From positions 162,315,866 to 162,379,865 of the forward strand of contig CM077147.1 in assembly GCA_039583875.1 (NCBI GenBank): a stretch of 64,000 bases of DNA. Reading direction: 5' to 3'. Each line of letters begins with the position of its first letter. Positions within the stretch are counted from its first letter, which is position 1. Shown here one piece after another: positions 13,274-25,548 of the stretch. The stretch is from Platanthera guangdongensis (Eukaryota; Streptophyta; Magnoliopsida; Asparagales; Orchidaceae). A program made the position numbers and the translations under genes. The notes beneath the pieces were generated by a model, which ran no database searches, was not told the origin of the DNA, and was given only the letters and a program-made list of their open reading frames with translations.

Positions 13274-14071
13274 CTAAGCTCCCAGTCTCTGGTAACATCT
13301 CTCGAACGGGTAGCCTGCCTGACTACAGAAACTGCATATTTCCTTGCCTCTTTTCTTCCCAATAGTCCCGGATTCCTGTGATTCCTTACCTTCAACAGAC
13401 TTCCTCTTATCCTTTCTCATCTGCTGACCTCTGACCTTGGCATTTTCAATGGATTCCACATTCAGAGCACCCTCTACCACCTCAGAATAAGTCTCGGATC
13501 TGTAGGCACTCGTAAGCTGCTGGATGTCATTCCAAAGACCACCCAGAAATCGTTTGACTCGGTTAGATTCTAAAGATACCAAGTCAGGTGCAAAGAGGCT
13601 CAGCTTACTGAACTCCACCTCATATTCACAGACGGTAAGCTACCTCTGCTTCAAATGAAGGAAATCATTCATCAGCCGGTCTCTTTCCACAGACGGCAAG
13701 AACTTCTTCAACAACAACTCCTTGAAGGACTCCCATGAGCATCCATCCTTCATGTTTTCTTTCTCCCTCAACCACCAACTCTTAGCCATGTCCTTAAGTT
13801 GATAAGCGGCAACCATCACTCTCTGGTCCGCAGAGATACCAGAGTAGGTGAACATCTCCTCGATGGAAATCATCCAGTCATCTAATGCCATAAAATCTTC
13901 CTTTCCATCATACGTAGGGGGTCCTAACCTTTGAAAGTGCGAAATGAAAGTCATCTCTGGTGGCAACACTGCCGGGGGCACCAAAGGAGTGGGGGGAACG
14001 AGAATAGCTAGATCCACGACGGGCTCTTGCGCCCTCTGCAACTGATTTGCCACAGCTGACCATGCTCTCAT
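13274..14071 (-). pseudogene. Gag capsid region of the Tekay-like gypsy element
   Basis: Frames 14071-13640 and 13618-13274 share a reading frame interrupted by a TAG near 13638. They contain FQRLGPPTYDGKEDFMALDDW, then WWLREKE and WESFKELLLKKFLP, the usual gypsy gag block, and a further CSFCSQAGYPFERC knuckle-like end. The start codon used, MRAWSAVANQ, falls inside the last unit of the 85-bp tandem array, so the array provides the 5' end of the gag frame in this copy. Confidence 0.85.
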
Positions 14072-14856
14072 CTAGCTGGTAGGGCTGTAGGCTCACTCGA
14101 AGGTTGGAGATGTTTTGGAGAGGAGACTTGAGCAGACCCGCTGACCAGGCTCTCATCTAGCTGGCAGGGTTGTAGGCTCACTCGGTGGTTGGAGATGTTT
14201 TGGAGAGGAGACCCCGAGTAGACCCGCTGAGTAGGCTCTCATCTAGCTAGCATGGTTGTAGGCTCACTGGTGATTGGAGGTGTTTTGGAGAGGAGACCCC
14301 GAGCAGACCCGCTGACTAGGCTCTCATCTAGCTAGCAGGGTTGTAGGCTCACTCAGTGGTTGGATATGTTTTGGAGAGGAGACACTGAGCAGACCCGCTG
14401 ACCAGGCTCTCATCTAGCTGGCAGGATTGTAGGCTCACTCGGCGGTTGGAGGTGTTTTGGAGAGGAGACCCCGAGCAGACCAGCTGACCAGGCTCTCATC
14501 TAGCTAGCAGGGTTGTAGGCTCACTCGGTGGTTGGAGATGTTTTGGAGAGGAGAACCCGAGCAGAGCTGCTGACTAGGCTCTCATCTAGCTGGTAGGGCT
14601 GTAGGCTCACGCGGTGGTTGGAGTTGTTTTGGAGAGGAGACCTCGAGCAGACCCACTAACCAAGCTCTCATTTAGTTGTCAGGGTTGTAGACTCACTCGG
14701 TGGTTGAAGGTATTTTGTAGAGTAGACCCCGAGCAGACCCGCTGACCAGACTCTCATCTAGCTGGCAGGGTTATAGGCTCACTCGGTGGTTGGAGATGTT
14801 TTGGAGAGGAGACCCTGAGCAGACCCGCTGACCAGGCTCTCATCTAGCTGGCAGGG
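14064..14856. repeat. 85-bp tandem array, left part (about 9 units)
   Basis: Units start GCTCTCATCTAGCTGG at 14064, 14149, 14235 and so on with a period of 85-86 bp. Each holds GTAGGCTCACTCGGTGGTTGG, given here to its conserved core, then TGTTTTGGAGAGGAGACC and CAGACCCGCTGACCAGG. Element A is inserted in the last unit (TSD CAGGG at 14852-14856) and the array resumes at 54892. It forms the leader adjoining the gag start of the Tekay-like element. Confidence 0.95.
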
Positions 14857-16674
14857 TGAAAGTGAACTGTTAGATCAGGAATAATCTAGAAGGGGGGTGA
14901 ATAGAGTATTCAGAGTTTATAAAATTTTCTTCTGATTTAATTTAGTGCATGAACAAAATTAAAACATCAATCCTAACAAACAGGCACAACATAAAAACAA
15001 AAGAAAAGAGCAATCCAGACGACACAAGAATTTATAGTGGTTCCCCTAAACTTGGGTACATTCACACTTCTACCACCCTGGTAGGAATCCACTCAGATTT
15101 TTGATCAGGTGCCTAACACTAATGAGCTTTTGATCAGGTGCTCAAAAACCAATCCTCAAGTCTTTTGATCAGGTGACTTGCAACCAGGAATAACTTTTGA
15201 AGGGAGTTATAACCCTTTATATAGTGGGGGGGGGGAGAGATGATTGTGTCTTCTCTTTCTCAATATACAACTGAGAAGACTGGTGGATATTTGATTTTAG
15301 CACAGGCTTCCCCTGAGATATAGAATGGTTCAGGTAGAAGAAGCCTTGCTGCAGGGTAATAGGCCTTCAGTAGTATAACCTTGATCAGCAGCTGTTCAGG
15401 AACTTCTTTGACAGATAGTGATGTAGTTGTCCATTGAAGTATCCTGGAGTGTTGAAGATAGAAGACTCTTGATTTTGATTAGGTATTTTTCTTCTTCTGA
15501 TAGCTGATGATATTCAGGAATATGGCTTCTTGTTGTGTCAGAATTCTGTGTTGATAGACAAAAGTGAATCTCTTATTTCAGACTGACTATTTTCTGTATC
15601 TGTCGTCTCTCTGTATTGTGATCTTGTTCTATCTCTCTACAGGAAGAAGAGAGAAAATCTCTTTTATATTTCCTATCAAAAATGGTCTTTCGAAATTTTG
15701 AAATCCTCTACAATCAATGCCGACAGCCTTGAGAATAAACGACATTGAATTATTTCCCCAACTGTCCCATGGAAAAACGGCAGGAAATAATCCTGGAGAA
15801 GACCATGATCAATGCTCTGTTTAACGGTTATATTCCAGAGAATATTTGAGCATTAATTACTCAAGAATTATTACAGTAAGAAGGGGACAGAAGGATGGAA
15901 AATAACTAAGTCTGGATTCGTTGAACTGATAACAGATATCGTCGAGCTGAGTTCACAGTTCGTCGTGCTGAGTTGCTGAGTTCGTTGACCAGATGACTTC
16001 TGTTCATCGAGCTAAGTTCCAAGATTGTCAAGCAGAGAGCAGAACTATATTCTCTAGAAACTTTGCCTTTTCTGTGTATGGAGTTCGTCGAGCTGATATC
16101 TGGTTTCGTCCACTGAAGTTCAGCAAAATATTTCTGGACTTAGAATAATTTCAGATGCTTCTGAATGAAGGTGTTGAAGTGAAGTATCCAGAATTCGTTG
16201 ACCTAAGAATTGGTTTCGTCGATCTAAGGACCACTTAACTGCTGCTGGATAACTCTGGCTATTGTGGTCACAGATCGTCGAGCTGAGAATCAAGTTCGTC
16301 GACCAAAGTATGACTCTGTACTTAGAATAAAGAGATGTTTTCCGATCTTGAAGTGTTGAAGTATAGTGTCCAAAGTTCGTCGACCTGAGTACCAAGTTCG
16401 TCGAGCTCAGCTCAGAGAATTCACTCTGAGATCGTCGAGCTGATCACGACTATCGTCGACCTGAGTTTGACTAACGTTGAACTCATTTTACTTGGTCTTT
16501 AGAAAAACTCTAAGTCTTGAGTCTCTGATAGTCTTGTTGATAGTTGGTCCATGTGATGTTGATTCTAAGGAATTAGCCTATACTCTAGGACACAACCATG
16601 ACCCTGGATATACATTGTGGGTCATATGATCCTAACTTAGTGAACCTAGCCCAAATCTTACTAGGGATCCAACA
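14857..16674 (-). repeat. 3' LTR of copia element A (1818 bp)
   Basis: It matches 53063-54886 along its length with many scattered differences, so A is an old insertion. It is followed at 16675-16688 by a polypurine tract (AAATAGGGGGAGAT on the minus strand). The conserved block TTTATAGTGGTTCCCC lies at 15031-15046, a TATA-like AATATAAAAGAG near 15660-15672, and the TTCGTCGA array at 15910-16490. Confidence 0.92.
15910..16490. repeat. TTCGTCGA(G/C)CTGAG array in U3 of element A
   Basis: About 17 units of a 15-base word, GTTCGTCGAGCTGAG with variants, are spread over 580 bp; decayed units read TTCATCGA, TTGTCAAG or TTCGTTGA, as CpG-to-TpG/CpA change would produce. The array sits 5' of the TATA-like box in element orientation. 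The same array is at 54128-54695 in the other LTR. Confidence 0.88.
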
Positions 16675-16867
16675 ATCTCCCCCTATTTGGGTGATGTCAC
16701 TAATTACAGACTCAAATCAAAATTGAAAATCATAAGGCAAGAAAGCATATATCTGACAGAGATCAATAACACATGCAGCAGATATATATATGTACATAAG
16801 CTTTGTTCAGAAATAGAAAGCAGTTATAAGAACATAACAGAAGTAAATAAGTTCAGAATCACTTCTT

Positions 16868-19828
16868 TTATTTCATCTCTTTGGTCATTTCTTCTTTACC
16901 TTTTTCTCCAGGCTTGGTAAAGACAATTTCTCTATTTTTATCTGAAGCTTGCACTTTTGTCATGGTCATATCAGCAGCCCCTATAATCTTCAAAGATGTG
17001 GCTCTGGGGACAACTGCTTCTAGGTGCAACTTCATGTAGTCATCAACATTGAAAAACTTGTTTGCTTTCTCAAACCTCTTAAGCTCTTCTTTCCTAAACT
17101 TAGACATTGTGGAATACTCAGAAGGATCCTTTCCTTCAGCTTTGACCTTGTTAATCATAGAAAGGCCTACAAGTTCTTGGAACCTGGCCATTCTAGCTGT
17201 ATTAGCTGTTTCAGGATATTCAAAAGGAACAGGAGGAGAATTTGGTCTTTTAGGACTTTCAGCTTTCTGATCTGCAAGGAATGATAACTGTTGTTGATGC
17301 TGCTGCTGTGGTTGATGCTGCTGCTGTGGTTGATGCTGAAATTGATGTTACTTGCCTGAAGAGTAATGCCTATGCTGGCTGATTTCAGAAGAAGATCTCC
17401 CTTGATGTCTCTGATATGTTTGGAATTGGGTAGATCTTCGGGAAGTTGTGCCTGAAGCACCAGCAGCTGGAGGAGGAGGAGGAGGTATATCTTTTCTGTA
17501 TTTCTGAGATGGAAGAGGAGAGTATCTTCTGCTTCTCTTCCTCTCTTTCTGTTCATTTTTGGATAACCACATCCAAGCTAGCATCCCTTTATATGGAGTT
17601 ATCTTCTGGAGAATATAGTAGGGAGTGTCATTGGCTGGATTTGGCTTAGGAGGAGGAGGAGGAGGAGCTTTTCTCTTTTTAGATACTGGCTTCTTCTTTT
17701 TCTTAGCATCCTCATCAGAATCCTCATCATCCTCATCATCACTGCTATCCTATGGATTATCATATAAAGTATCTAGCTTTTTCAGTATTTCATCAGATAT
17801 AATGAGTTTCTCAACTTGGGATGGAGTAGGAGCAGATGCTAGAGCTGGAGCTGGAAGAGAAATTTCAAGAGGAGCTGGAGAAATAACTGTGACAGTACTT
17901 TCAGCAGCTTCCTTATTCTCTTCTTCAATGTCAGCCCTGATTAACTCATCCAGATCAGGCAAGGGTGAGTCATCCATTACAAAAGTTGGGACTGAAGGGG
18001 AAGAGACAATTGGGGAAACATCTTTAGGAAGAGGTGAAGTAGGAACCTCTTGAGAAGCAAAGTTGTCCTTAAGCTGCTTAGCCACTTTAGGGCTTATTGG
18101 AGAGGTGTATGGGATAATAGCCAAAGATGGCTTAGTATACTCTGCTGGAAAGAATCTCAAGTATGTAGTATCAAAAATGCTTAACAAATTAACCAAATCT
18201 ACAGTGGGATTTAAAATAAAATCACCAGCAGTAATTAACTCTTCTGGGACTGCATCTTCCATATCCATGTCAGTCTCAATAAACTGAATTAAATCAATTA
18301 AATCTGTATCTATAAGCTCTGTATATACTGTTGTTGCTATTACGTCTGCATCTGCTAGAGCTGGAGATGCTGAAACTGAAACTGAGACTGCTGCTACTTG
18401 AGCTGCTGCAGCTTCTTCATCAAGCATCTCCCCCTGCCTGGTTACAGTATCAACTGGAGCCAGACCACTAAATGAAGAGGGGGCAACAGAAAGGGCAGAG
18501 ATTTGAGCAGATAGGGTAGAAATGGAAGTAGCAAGAGGTGTAATGACCTTTGCTATGATGGTTTTGAGGAGGGGTGTGACGAGAGCAAGGACAGAAGAGA
18601 TGGTGAAGGGGTCCAGTATTGGAGTGGCAGATGGTGTTGAGGGGGGAAACAGTTGGAGGGATGCTTGATGTTGGTGAGGATGGAGGAGGGACATCTTGCA
18701 TGTGGACATCCTGTGTGGATGGATGTGGAGGAGGAGAATTGGGAGGAGATGTCAGCAGATTGAAGGATGGTATGGAGGACAAGTGTGGTGGAAGAGGAGA
18801 TGAAGGTGGTGTTGGGGCTGGTATATCATTGGGGGATTGGGGTGATTGAGGTGGAATGGGTTGATGGTATTCCTGGGTGGGTGAGGAAGGGAAATCAGTG
18901 AGGTCTATTGGTGGAGAGGTGGCAGGTAATGTAGCTGTAGTAGGAACATGATCAGAGGGTTGTGGTTGAAGTTGTTGTTGGAGTTGTGGATGTGGTTGAA
19001 GAGAGGGAGTATGAACTGTAGAGGGGGATTGTTGTTGAGTTGCTGGAAGGGATGGAGGTGTGGGGATGATCTCTTCAGCAGGGTGGGGAGTGGCTCTAAC
19101 AGCCCTTGTGCTTTCAGAAGCTGGGGTGGAAGAGGTTGAAGCCTTGGATGGCTTGGGTATAGTCCTCTCCCACCTGCCAAACAAGGCACATGTGAGCCTT
19201 TTGCTGGCATTAATGAATATTGTCAGGGAGACCAGTGATTCAGCGGCCTTATCCTTCAGGAAGATCCCTAGGATCCTTCCAAAACAGACTTCCTTCTTAT
19301 TGTTCTTCTTCTTTATTAGATCAAATATAATCTAAGCCCAGTCTACTTGTTTCTTATTTACCACTGCACACATGACCAAAAATTGATGCCTGGTAATGTA
19401 GTCATGGGCAGTGTGCTTGACTATCAAGACTTTCCCAACAATATCTGCCAGAAATGTATATTCTGTAGATAAAAGTTTCTTCAACAGTTTATGGGGATTA
19501 TTTCCAGCATAGCCCATCAAACTTAACATCATATCATATTCCTATTTATTTCCAGTTCTTCTTCTCCATTGTTCAATCCAAAAATTTCAGTTAATACTGC
19601 GGGAGAGAGAGTTACAGCGTTACCCGCAATTGTTCCTGTTAGGGTATTCTCTTCTGATGTTGATGAAGTGTAGACCCATTCTCTAATTTATGTTCCAAAC
19701 AGTTTGATCCTGGTTGTCATTAGGTTCTTCAGTTTCTGTTCTTCTAGAAGTTCCAGAATATGTAAAAAGATCGGGTCTGAGTGTTGAAATGAGTCGAAGT
19801 CGACATCGAAGCCGGTGTCGAACTTCAT
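16868..19828 (-). pseudogene. ORF2 of copia element A (extra ORF after pol, env-like position)
   Basis: Starting at the ATG at 19828-19826 (MKFDTGFDVDFDSF), a protein of about 980 codons can be followed with stops and frameshifts (for example near 19690, 19540 and 18700) to the stop at 16868. An N-terminal globular part includes MMLSLMGYAGNNPHKLLKK and RHQFLVMCAVVNKK, comparable in position to the ORF2 of B and C. The middle is Pro/Ser/Gln-rich, followed by acidic stretches and a Lys-rich end. SIRE-type elements often have such an ORF, sometimes called env-like; I see no signal peptide or membrane segment to support an envelope protein. The N-terminal type resembles what databases call a putative plant transposon protein, from memory. 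Confidence 0.6.
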
Positions 19829-19954
19829 TGTAGCTAGGGTTCCTGCTTAAATCGCCATGAAATCACCTGCAAGAGAGAAAAATAGCGATCAAGTGCAAAG
19901 GGAACAAAAAGCACGGGACGGAGGTCGAAGAAAACCTAGTTATAAGATTTTCTG

Positions 19955-20240
19955 GAATATGAATCGATAAACTCCGTTCCACGAAAAATAAGAAATTCTT
20001 CGACCTAAGATCGACGAAATATTTGATAGTGAAATAATTCGTCGAGCTCAGCTGGAAGAGTTGAAGACATTTCATCGAGCTCCGTTGACGAAAGTTTTCT
20101 GAAGGGGATTCGTCGATCTCTGTTTGACGAAAACAACTTCACTCACAGAGAGTTCGTCGACCTTCGTTCGACGAATATCTCTCGAACTTTCCCTAGTTCG
20201 TCGAGCTCCGTTCGACGGACTCTGGATAATTCATCGAGTG
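19955..20240. repeat. Internal TTCGTCGA array between pol and ORF2 of element A
   Basis: Seven or so sites in 285 bp, several as inverted pairs such as TTCGTCGA-CCTTCGT-TCGACGAA. It is the same motif as in the A LTR and lies just upstream of the ORF2 start (19828). A weak TATA-like CTTATAACTAGG is near 19938-19950. Confidence 0.85.
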
Positions 20241-20250
20241 CAGACAGAAA

Positions 20251-21806
20251 CTAAACTAACTCTTCTCCATTGATCATTCCAAGCTGATTTATAAAGAATA
20301 AGTGATTTCTCTCATCCAGAGGTTTGGTGAATATACCAGCTCTTTGTAAATTAGTGTAGATATAGACAAGATTAATTTTGTTTTTGTCTACACACTCTCT
20401 AATGAAGTGACGCCTAATGTCTATATGCTTATTCCTACTGTGATGGACTGGATTTTGTGCTATTGTTATAACACTTGTGTTATCACAAAAGAGAGTTGAA
20501 TTATTTAAGTTGAGACCATAGTCTAGGAGTTGGTTTTAGATCCACAGCATCTGAGAACAACAACTGCCTGCAGTAATATATTCTGCTTCAGCAGTTGAGG
20601 TGGATACAGAAGACTGTTTCTTACAAAACCAAGATACCAACCTCATACTAAGGAACTGACAAGTCGCTGAGGTGCTTTTTCTATCAACCCTCCATCCAGC
20701 AAAGTCAACATCTGAAAATCCAGTTAAATAAAATTCTGACTCAATAGGATACCATAGGCCTAGAGTAGGACAACTCTTTATATATCTCAAAATTCTTTTT
20801 AAGAAAATTAGATGAGAATCTTTAGGGTTCACTTGGAACCTAGCACAAAAGCATGTGGCAAACATGATATCAGGTCTGCTTGCTGTTAGATATAGTAGGG
20901 ACCCAACAATGCCCCTATATAATTTCTGATCCACAGGTTTCCCATGTGCATCAGAGTCAATCACATCATTAGTAGCCATATGTGTTTTCTTTACTGAAGC
21001 ATCAGCCATCCTAAACTTCTTTATAAGCTCTTTAACATACTTGGCTTGAGAGATGAAGATGCCATCAGGCAACTGCTTCACTTGGAGACCAAGGAAGTAG
21101 GAAAGCTCACCCATGCTACTCATTTCCAATTTTGAATGCATGAGGTCAAGGAACCTCTTGAATAATTTGGAATCAGTAGACCCAAATATGATGTCATCCA
21201 CATATATTTGCACTAATAATATTTGATCCTTATGATGTCTAGTGAAGAGTGTTCTATCTACTATGCCTCTAATGAATTTATGCTCTATTAAAAAGCTGAC
21301 TAGGGTCTCATACCAAGCTCTTGGAGCTTGCTTGAGAACATAAAGAGCTTGATGCAATTTGAAAATATGATAAGGGTGAGTTGGTGAGACAAAACCTGGA
21401 GGTTGTTCAACATAAACCTCTTCTTTAAGTACTCCATTCAGGAATGCACTCTTCACATCCATCTGATACACCTTGAATCTCTTGTAGGCTGCATAGGCCA
21501 TGAATATTCTGATTGTCTCTAACCTTGACACAGGTGCAAAGGTTTTATTCCTTCCTCTTGCCTGTATCCTTGAGCAACAAGCCTAGCCTTGTTCCTCACT
21601 ATTGTACCTTGGGCATCCAATTTATTTCTGTATACCCATTTGGTTCCAATGACTAGATAGTCTTTGGGTCTTGGAACCAAATCCCAAACTCTACATCTCT
21701 CAAATTGATTTAATTCCTCCTGCATTGCAATGATCCAGTGGGGATCTTGCTCAGCATCATGGATGGATAGAGGTTCAACCTGAGTGAGAAAATAGGCATG
21801 CATCAA
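20251..21806 (-). pseudogene. Reverse transcriptase and RNase H of copia element A
   Basis: The RT starts in [24 protein letters not shown], here cut to its recognisable ends WIIAMQEEL and WDLVPRP. It continues with [26 protein letters not shown], then after a frameshift near 21525 [33 protein letters not shown] and [13 protein letters not shown] (active-site YVDD intact). RNase H has [19 protein letters not shown] and [14 protein letters not shown], a stop at 20533-20535, and ends LGMINGEELV with TAG at 20253-20251. The enzyme copies element RNA into DNA. The shift and stop indicate a dead copy. Confidence 0.88.
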
Positions 21807-22051
21807 ATCTTGGTTGAGCTGATGCCTGGTCTGTACACCTGCTGATATATATCAAATCACTTGAGATCTGGGGTGATCCCTTAGTGTGACAAGATCAGTG
21901 GGTGGAGTTGGTTCTGCAACAGCATTAGGAACTAATTACTATTATGGAATTATATTTGCTGTTGGGGGAATATCAATCCCTTCAGTGCCTTCATATTCAC
22001 TATCTTCATTGACTTGTGGAGAAGGATGTGTTGGAACCTCTTGGGTAAGGT

Positions 22052-22959
22052 TTAGTCCATCCAAATTCTCACACAAGTGAGGTTACTTTTGGTAGAAATC
22101 TCTTTCTCCTTGCAAGACATGTTAGCTTCATCAAATGTAACATGGATAGACTCTTTAATTTTTAGAGATGATTTATTAAAAACCCTATAGGTTTTGCTTA
22201 CTTGGGAATATCCTAGAAAGATTCTCTCTTCAGCCTTGGCCTCAACCTTTCTAATATATCTTTTGTTGTTGTTGTGAATATAACATATACATCCAAATAC
22301 TTTAAAATAATTGATTTTAGGTTTCTTCCCTTTAAGTAATTCATAGGGAGTCCTATTCTTTAGTTTATGAATTAAACTCCTGTTCAGGATATAATTTGTT
22401 GTGCTCACAGCCTCTGCCCAAAAGGTTAGGGACATGTAAGCATCTGCAAGCAATGTACCTGCAGCTTCAATGAGTGTCCTATTTTTTCTTTCAGCTACCC
22501 CATTTTATTGAGGAGTTATAGGAGCTGAGAAACAATGTCTGATACCTTCGTTCTCACAGAACTCATGCATAAGAAGAGACTTAAACTCTGTGTCATGATC
22601 ACTTCTGATCAATGCAACATGAGTAGAGAACTCAATCTGTATGGTCCTGAGAAAATTTGTAAGAACCTTAAAGGTATCTGACTTAGATCTCAAAAAGGAT
22701 ACCCAAGTGAACCTTGAGAAGTCATCCACAATAACTAAGGTATAGGATTTCCCTCCCAGGTTTTGTACAACAATGGGTCCAAAAGATCCATATGTAGCAA
22801 ATACAAAATCTTAGGTGAATCACTTTTGTTAACAGATTTAAAACTAGATTTAGTTTGCTTGCCTAGTTGACAAGCCCTACAAAGGCCATCCTTCTTGTAG
22901 GGATCAGAAGGTAGACCTCTAACATGGTTATCTTTTGATAGCCTAGCAATGTTTTTCAA
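22052..22959 (-). pseudogene. Integrase of copia element A
   Basis: Three frames in series: 22959-22735 with GLCRACQLGKQTKSSF (the CC half of the HHCC zinc site) and LLHMDLLDPL; 22729-22505 with MDDFSRFTWVSFLRSKS and IRSDHDTEFKS (second catalytic Asp); then a TAA at 22504-22502 in place of a Gln codon, followed by [14 protein letters not shown] (catalytic Glu) and 22453-22052 with LADAYMSLTFWAEAVSTTNY and FGCICYIHNN. The DDE residues are visible, but the stops separate them. Confidence 0.86.
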
Positions 22960-22983
22960 GTTTACATGACCTAGCCTTTTATG

Positions 22984-23400
22984 TCATAAATCATTCTGAT
23001 TACTAGTTATATTAAGTAAGCAGATATCAGAAGTGGCAAAAAGAAAATTAACTAAGTATATGTTACCTTGTCTATTCCCAATTAAAATAGTTTGGTTTTC
23101 TTTATTAGAAATAATGCAAGAAGATGAATTTAAGTGTACCTGATAACCTTCATCACATAACTGACTTATTGAGATGAGGTTATGCTTGAGTCCTCTGACA
23201 TAAGTTACTTTCTTGAAAGTAACTGCTCCAATCTTCACTTCTCCAAAGCCTTCTGACTGGCCACATTTGGAATCCCCAGAGATAACCTTTGGCCCCAGCT
23301 TGGACTTATAGTTGTGTAAGATGTCCTTGCTGCCAGTCATGTGTTTGGAGCACCCACTATCCAGGTACCATGTTTGATTATTTGCTGCACAGCTCTTCAC
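22984..23400 (-). pseudogene. Protease and pre-integrase region of copia element A
   Basis: TWYLDSGCSKHMTGSKDIL is the copia protease active site with D-S-G intact. It is followed by [21 protein letters not shown], the conserved block before the integrase zinc domain. Open for 138 codons, ending in a stop after SNQNDL, just before the integrase fragment. Confidence 0.85.
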
Positions 23401-24495
23401 CTGTAGTGAAATAAAAATAATTGTTCTTGGCCCAGGTTACCTTGGGTCTTTTGTTTTGCTAGTATGAGAAGCTAGATATAACAAAAAATTCTGGTTGAGA
23501 TTTGTATCCTAAAGGGTGATATCTTCTAGGTGGTATAACCCAATCAGCTACAGGATTAAAAGGTTTCCTCGAATTATTTGAGTTGCTGTTGAAATTACAA
23601 TTTTTGTTAAGTCTTTCTGGGTTCGACGAATTTCTGTGAGTTCGTCGACCAGAGTTCGACGAATTGGGTTGAGATCGTCGATCTCTGCCCAGAGAATGAA
23701 CATATTCATTTTCTGTGCCCCACGTTCGTCGACCTCTGCTCGACGAACCATACAGAGTTCGCAGTTAGATGAATAATTATAACTATAGTTTTCATTCAGA
23801 GTTCGTCGATCTGGGTTCGACGAACTGGCTGCATTTCGTCGATCTAAGTTCGATGAATTCTACTGAACCTTGTTTTTTTACTTAAGGTTTTCTGATTTTT
23901 GGTTTTCAAACCTATTGATTTGGGAACATTTTCTATTGTTTGTTTATGGTTTATTTTCTCTTCCCCCTTAGCAGAAACAAATTTGATTGGGGTTGTCGGT
24001 ATGTTTTTCTTGAGGATGGGGGAAAACTTGATGAAGCACCCAAGCCTAGCTTGCCATTGAGTTTGGCATTTACAGTGCTTGTGATGTCCATCAGCTTGAG
24101 GCTTCTTCCATTAAGAGTTTCTCAGGTTGTTTCGCCTCACAAAGCTCAGTCTTTAACATTATTATTTGTTCATTAGCTAAGATTAATTCATCTTTTAACC
24201 TATTATTTTCAGAATTGACATTCTCTAGGTTTCCTAATTTTTCCCTAAGAGTTTTAATCTCCTTCTCTGAGTTATTAAGTCTATACACATTGTTTTAAAT
24301 TCAAATTTAAAATAATCAGAACTGTAGTCAAAAGAAGACAATACCATGTCAGCTTCAGAATCTGAAACTGCTTCATTGTCTGAGTCCTCTTCTTCTGAAT
24401 GGCTCCTGGAAGCATCAATTGCCATGAGGCAAACCTCCTTGGCCCTTGCCTCTTCGTCATCTTCACTGGAGCTAGACGATGTTGATTCTTCTTTA
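23401..24495 (-). pseudogene. Gag C-terminal part of copia element A, with an in-coding palindrome array
   Basis: This continues gag after the B and C insertions. An acidic Ser/Glu/Asp-rich block (EEARAKEVCLMAIDASRSHS, 24490-24380) leads to a coiled-coil stretch (NNSEKEIKTLREKLGNLENV) and then to the protease. Between 23621 and 23858 lies a TTCGTCGA/TCGACGAA array like that of the LTR; in the gag-pol frame it encodes repeated Arg/Asp/Glu words such as VRRAEVDERG. Several stops break the frame. Gag of this lineage packages RNA. Confidence 0.7.
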
Positions 24496-25548
24496 GTCTC
24501 TGAAATAAATAGTGCCTAATCACCTAGAGGGGGGGGGGTGAATAGGTGAACTTAATCTTTTTTAACTTTAAAGGCAGAAACACTGAATTATAAGATCTGT
24601 ATTTGCAATTCTTTACAGCAATTCAGCACAGATAACACAGCAATCACAAAATTAATCACACATAGAGTACACACAGATTTTTATAGTGGTTCCCCAAGGT
24701 CTGGGTACATCCACTTTCCCCCTCCGCCTATCTAGTAGTGTACTAGATTCGGCCTAACTTCTCCACTTCTCCTCAGATCCTCAGATCTTACAACTCAGAA
24801 CCCCAAACAGGTTCCTACAACTCAGAGTGTCCCCACTCCTACAACTCAGGCACTAAGCCTTACCACTCAGTCTTCACCAAGACTTACACTCAGGCTAAAT
24901 AACCCTACCTCAGCCTTCAATCAAGATCTACACTCAGAGAATAGAATCTCCTACACTCAGGCACTAAAGCCCTACCTCAGCCTTTATAAAATAGGCTTAC
25001 AGCTCAGATCACTTAGGATCCTACAAAAAATAAAGTTTACAAAGTATATAACCACAACTCTAAAAGAGAGAGATGAGTTGACTGGCTTTTTGATGAGTTC
25101 TTCGAAGAACTAGGCAGAGATCAACCACCCTTGGCTTTCTTCAAAGCTTCTTGAATTAGAACACAGTTGGGTTGAATCTTCTGTGCAGATGATCTTCAAT
25201 CAACTGCTGTCTTGAGAATCAGATCTCAATCTGAAACTTACTTATCAGCCTGGTTCAACAGCTGCTCTTCTTAGAAGGAGCTCTCTCTCTCCAACTACTT
25301 ATATCTTCTGTAGAAGGTCTTCTTTGTGTTGTTAGATCTCTTGATTGATTGTTGTCAATCTGTAATCACTCTCTTTCTGTCGAAGGAGAAAGGTCTTTAA
25401 ATAGTCTTCCTCTAAGGTAACCGGCTGATCCGGTTTCTAACAACCTTCTGTTGGCTCTGACAATTGCAGTTGACCGGTTGAAATGGCAGCTGTCAAGTCA
25501 TCCATTCACTTCTTGAAATCTCTGTCAGTGTCTGAAAGTGTCGAGACA

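Noticed and set aside
16868..19828. ORF2 of A, B and C as a viral-type envelope protein
   Set aside because: Only the position matches; no signal peptide, transmembrane helix or cleavage site is visible.
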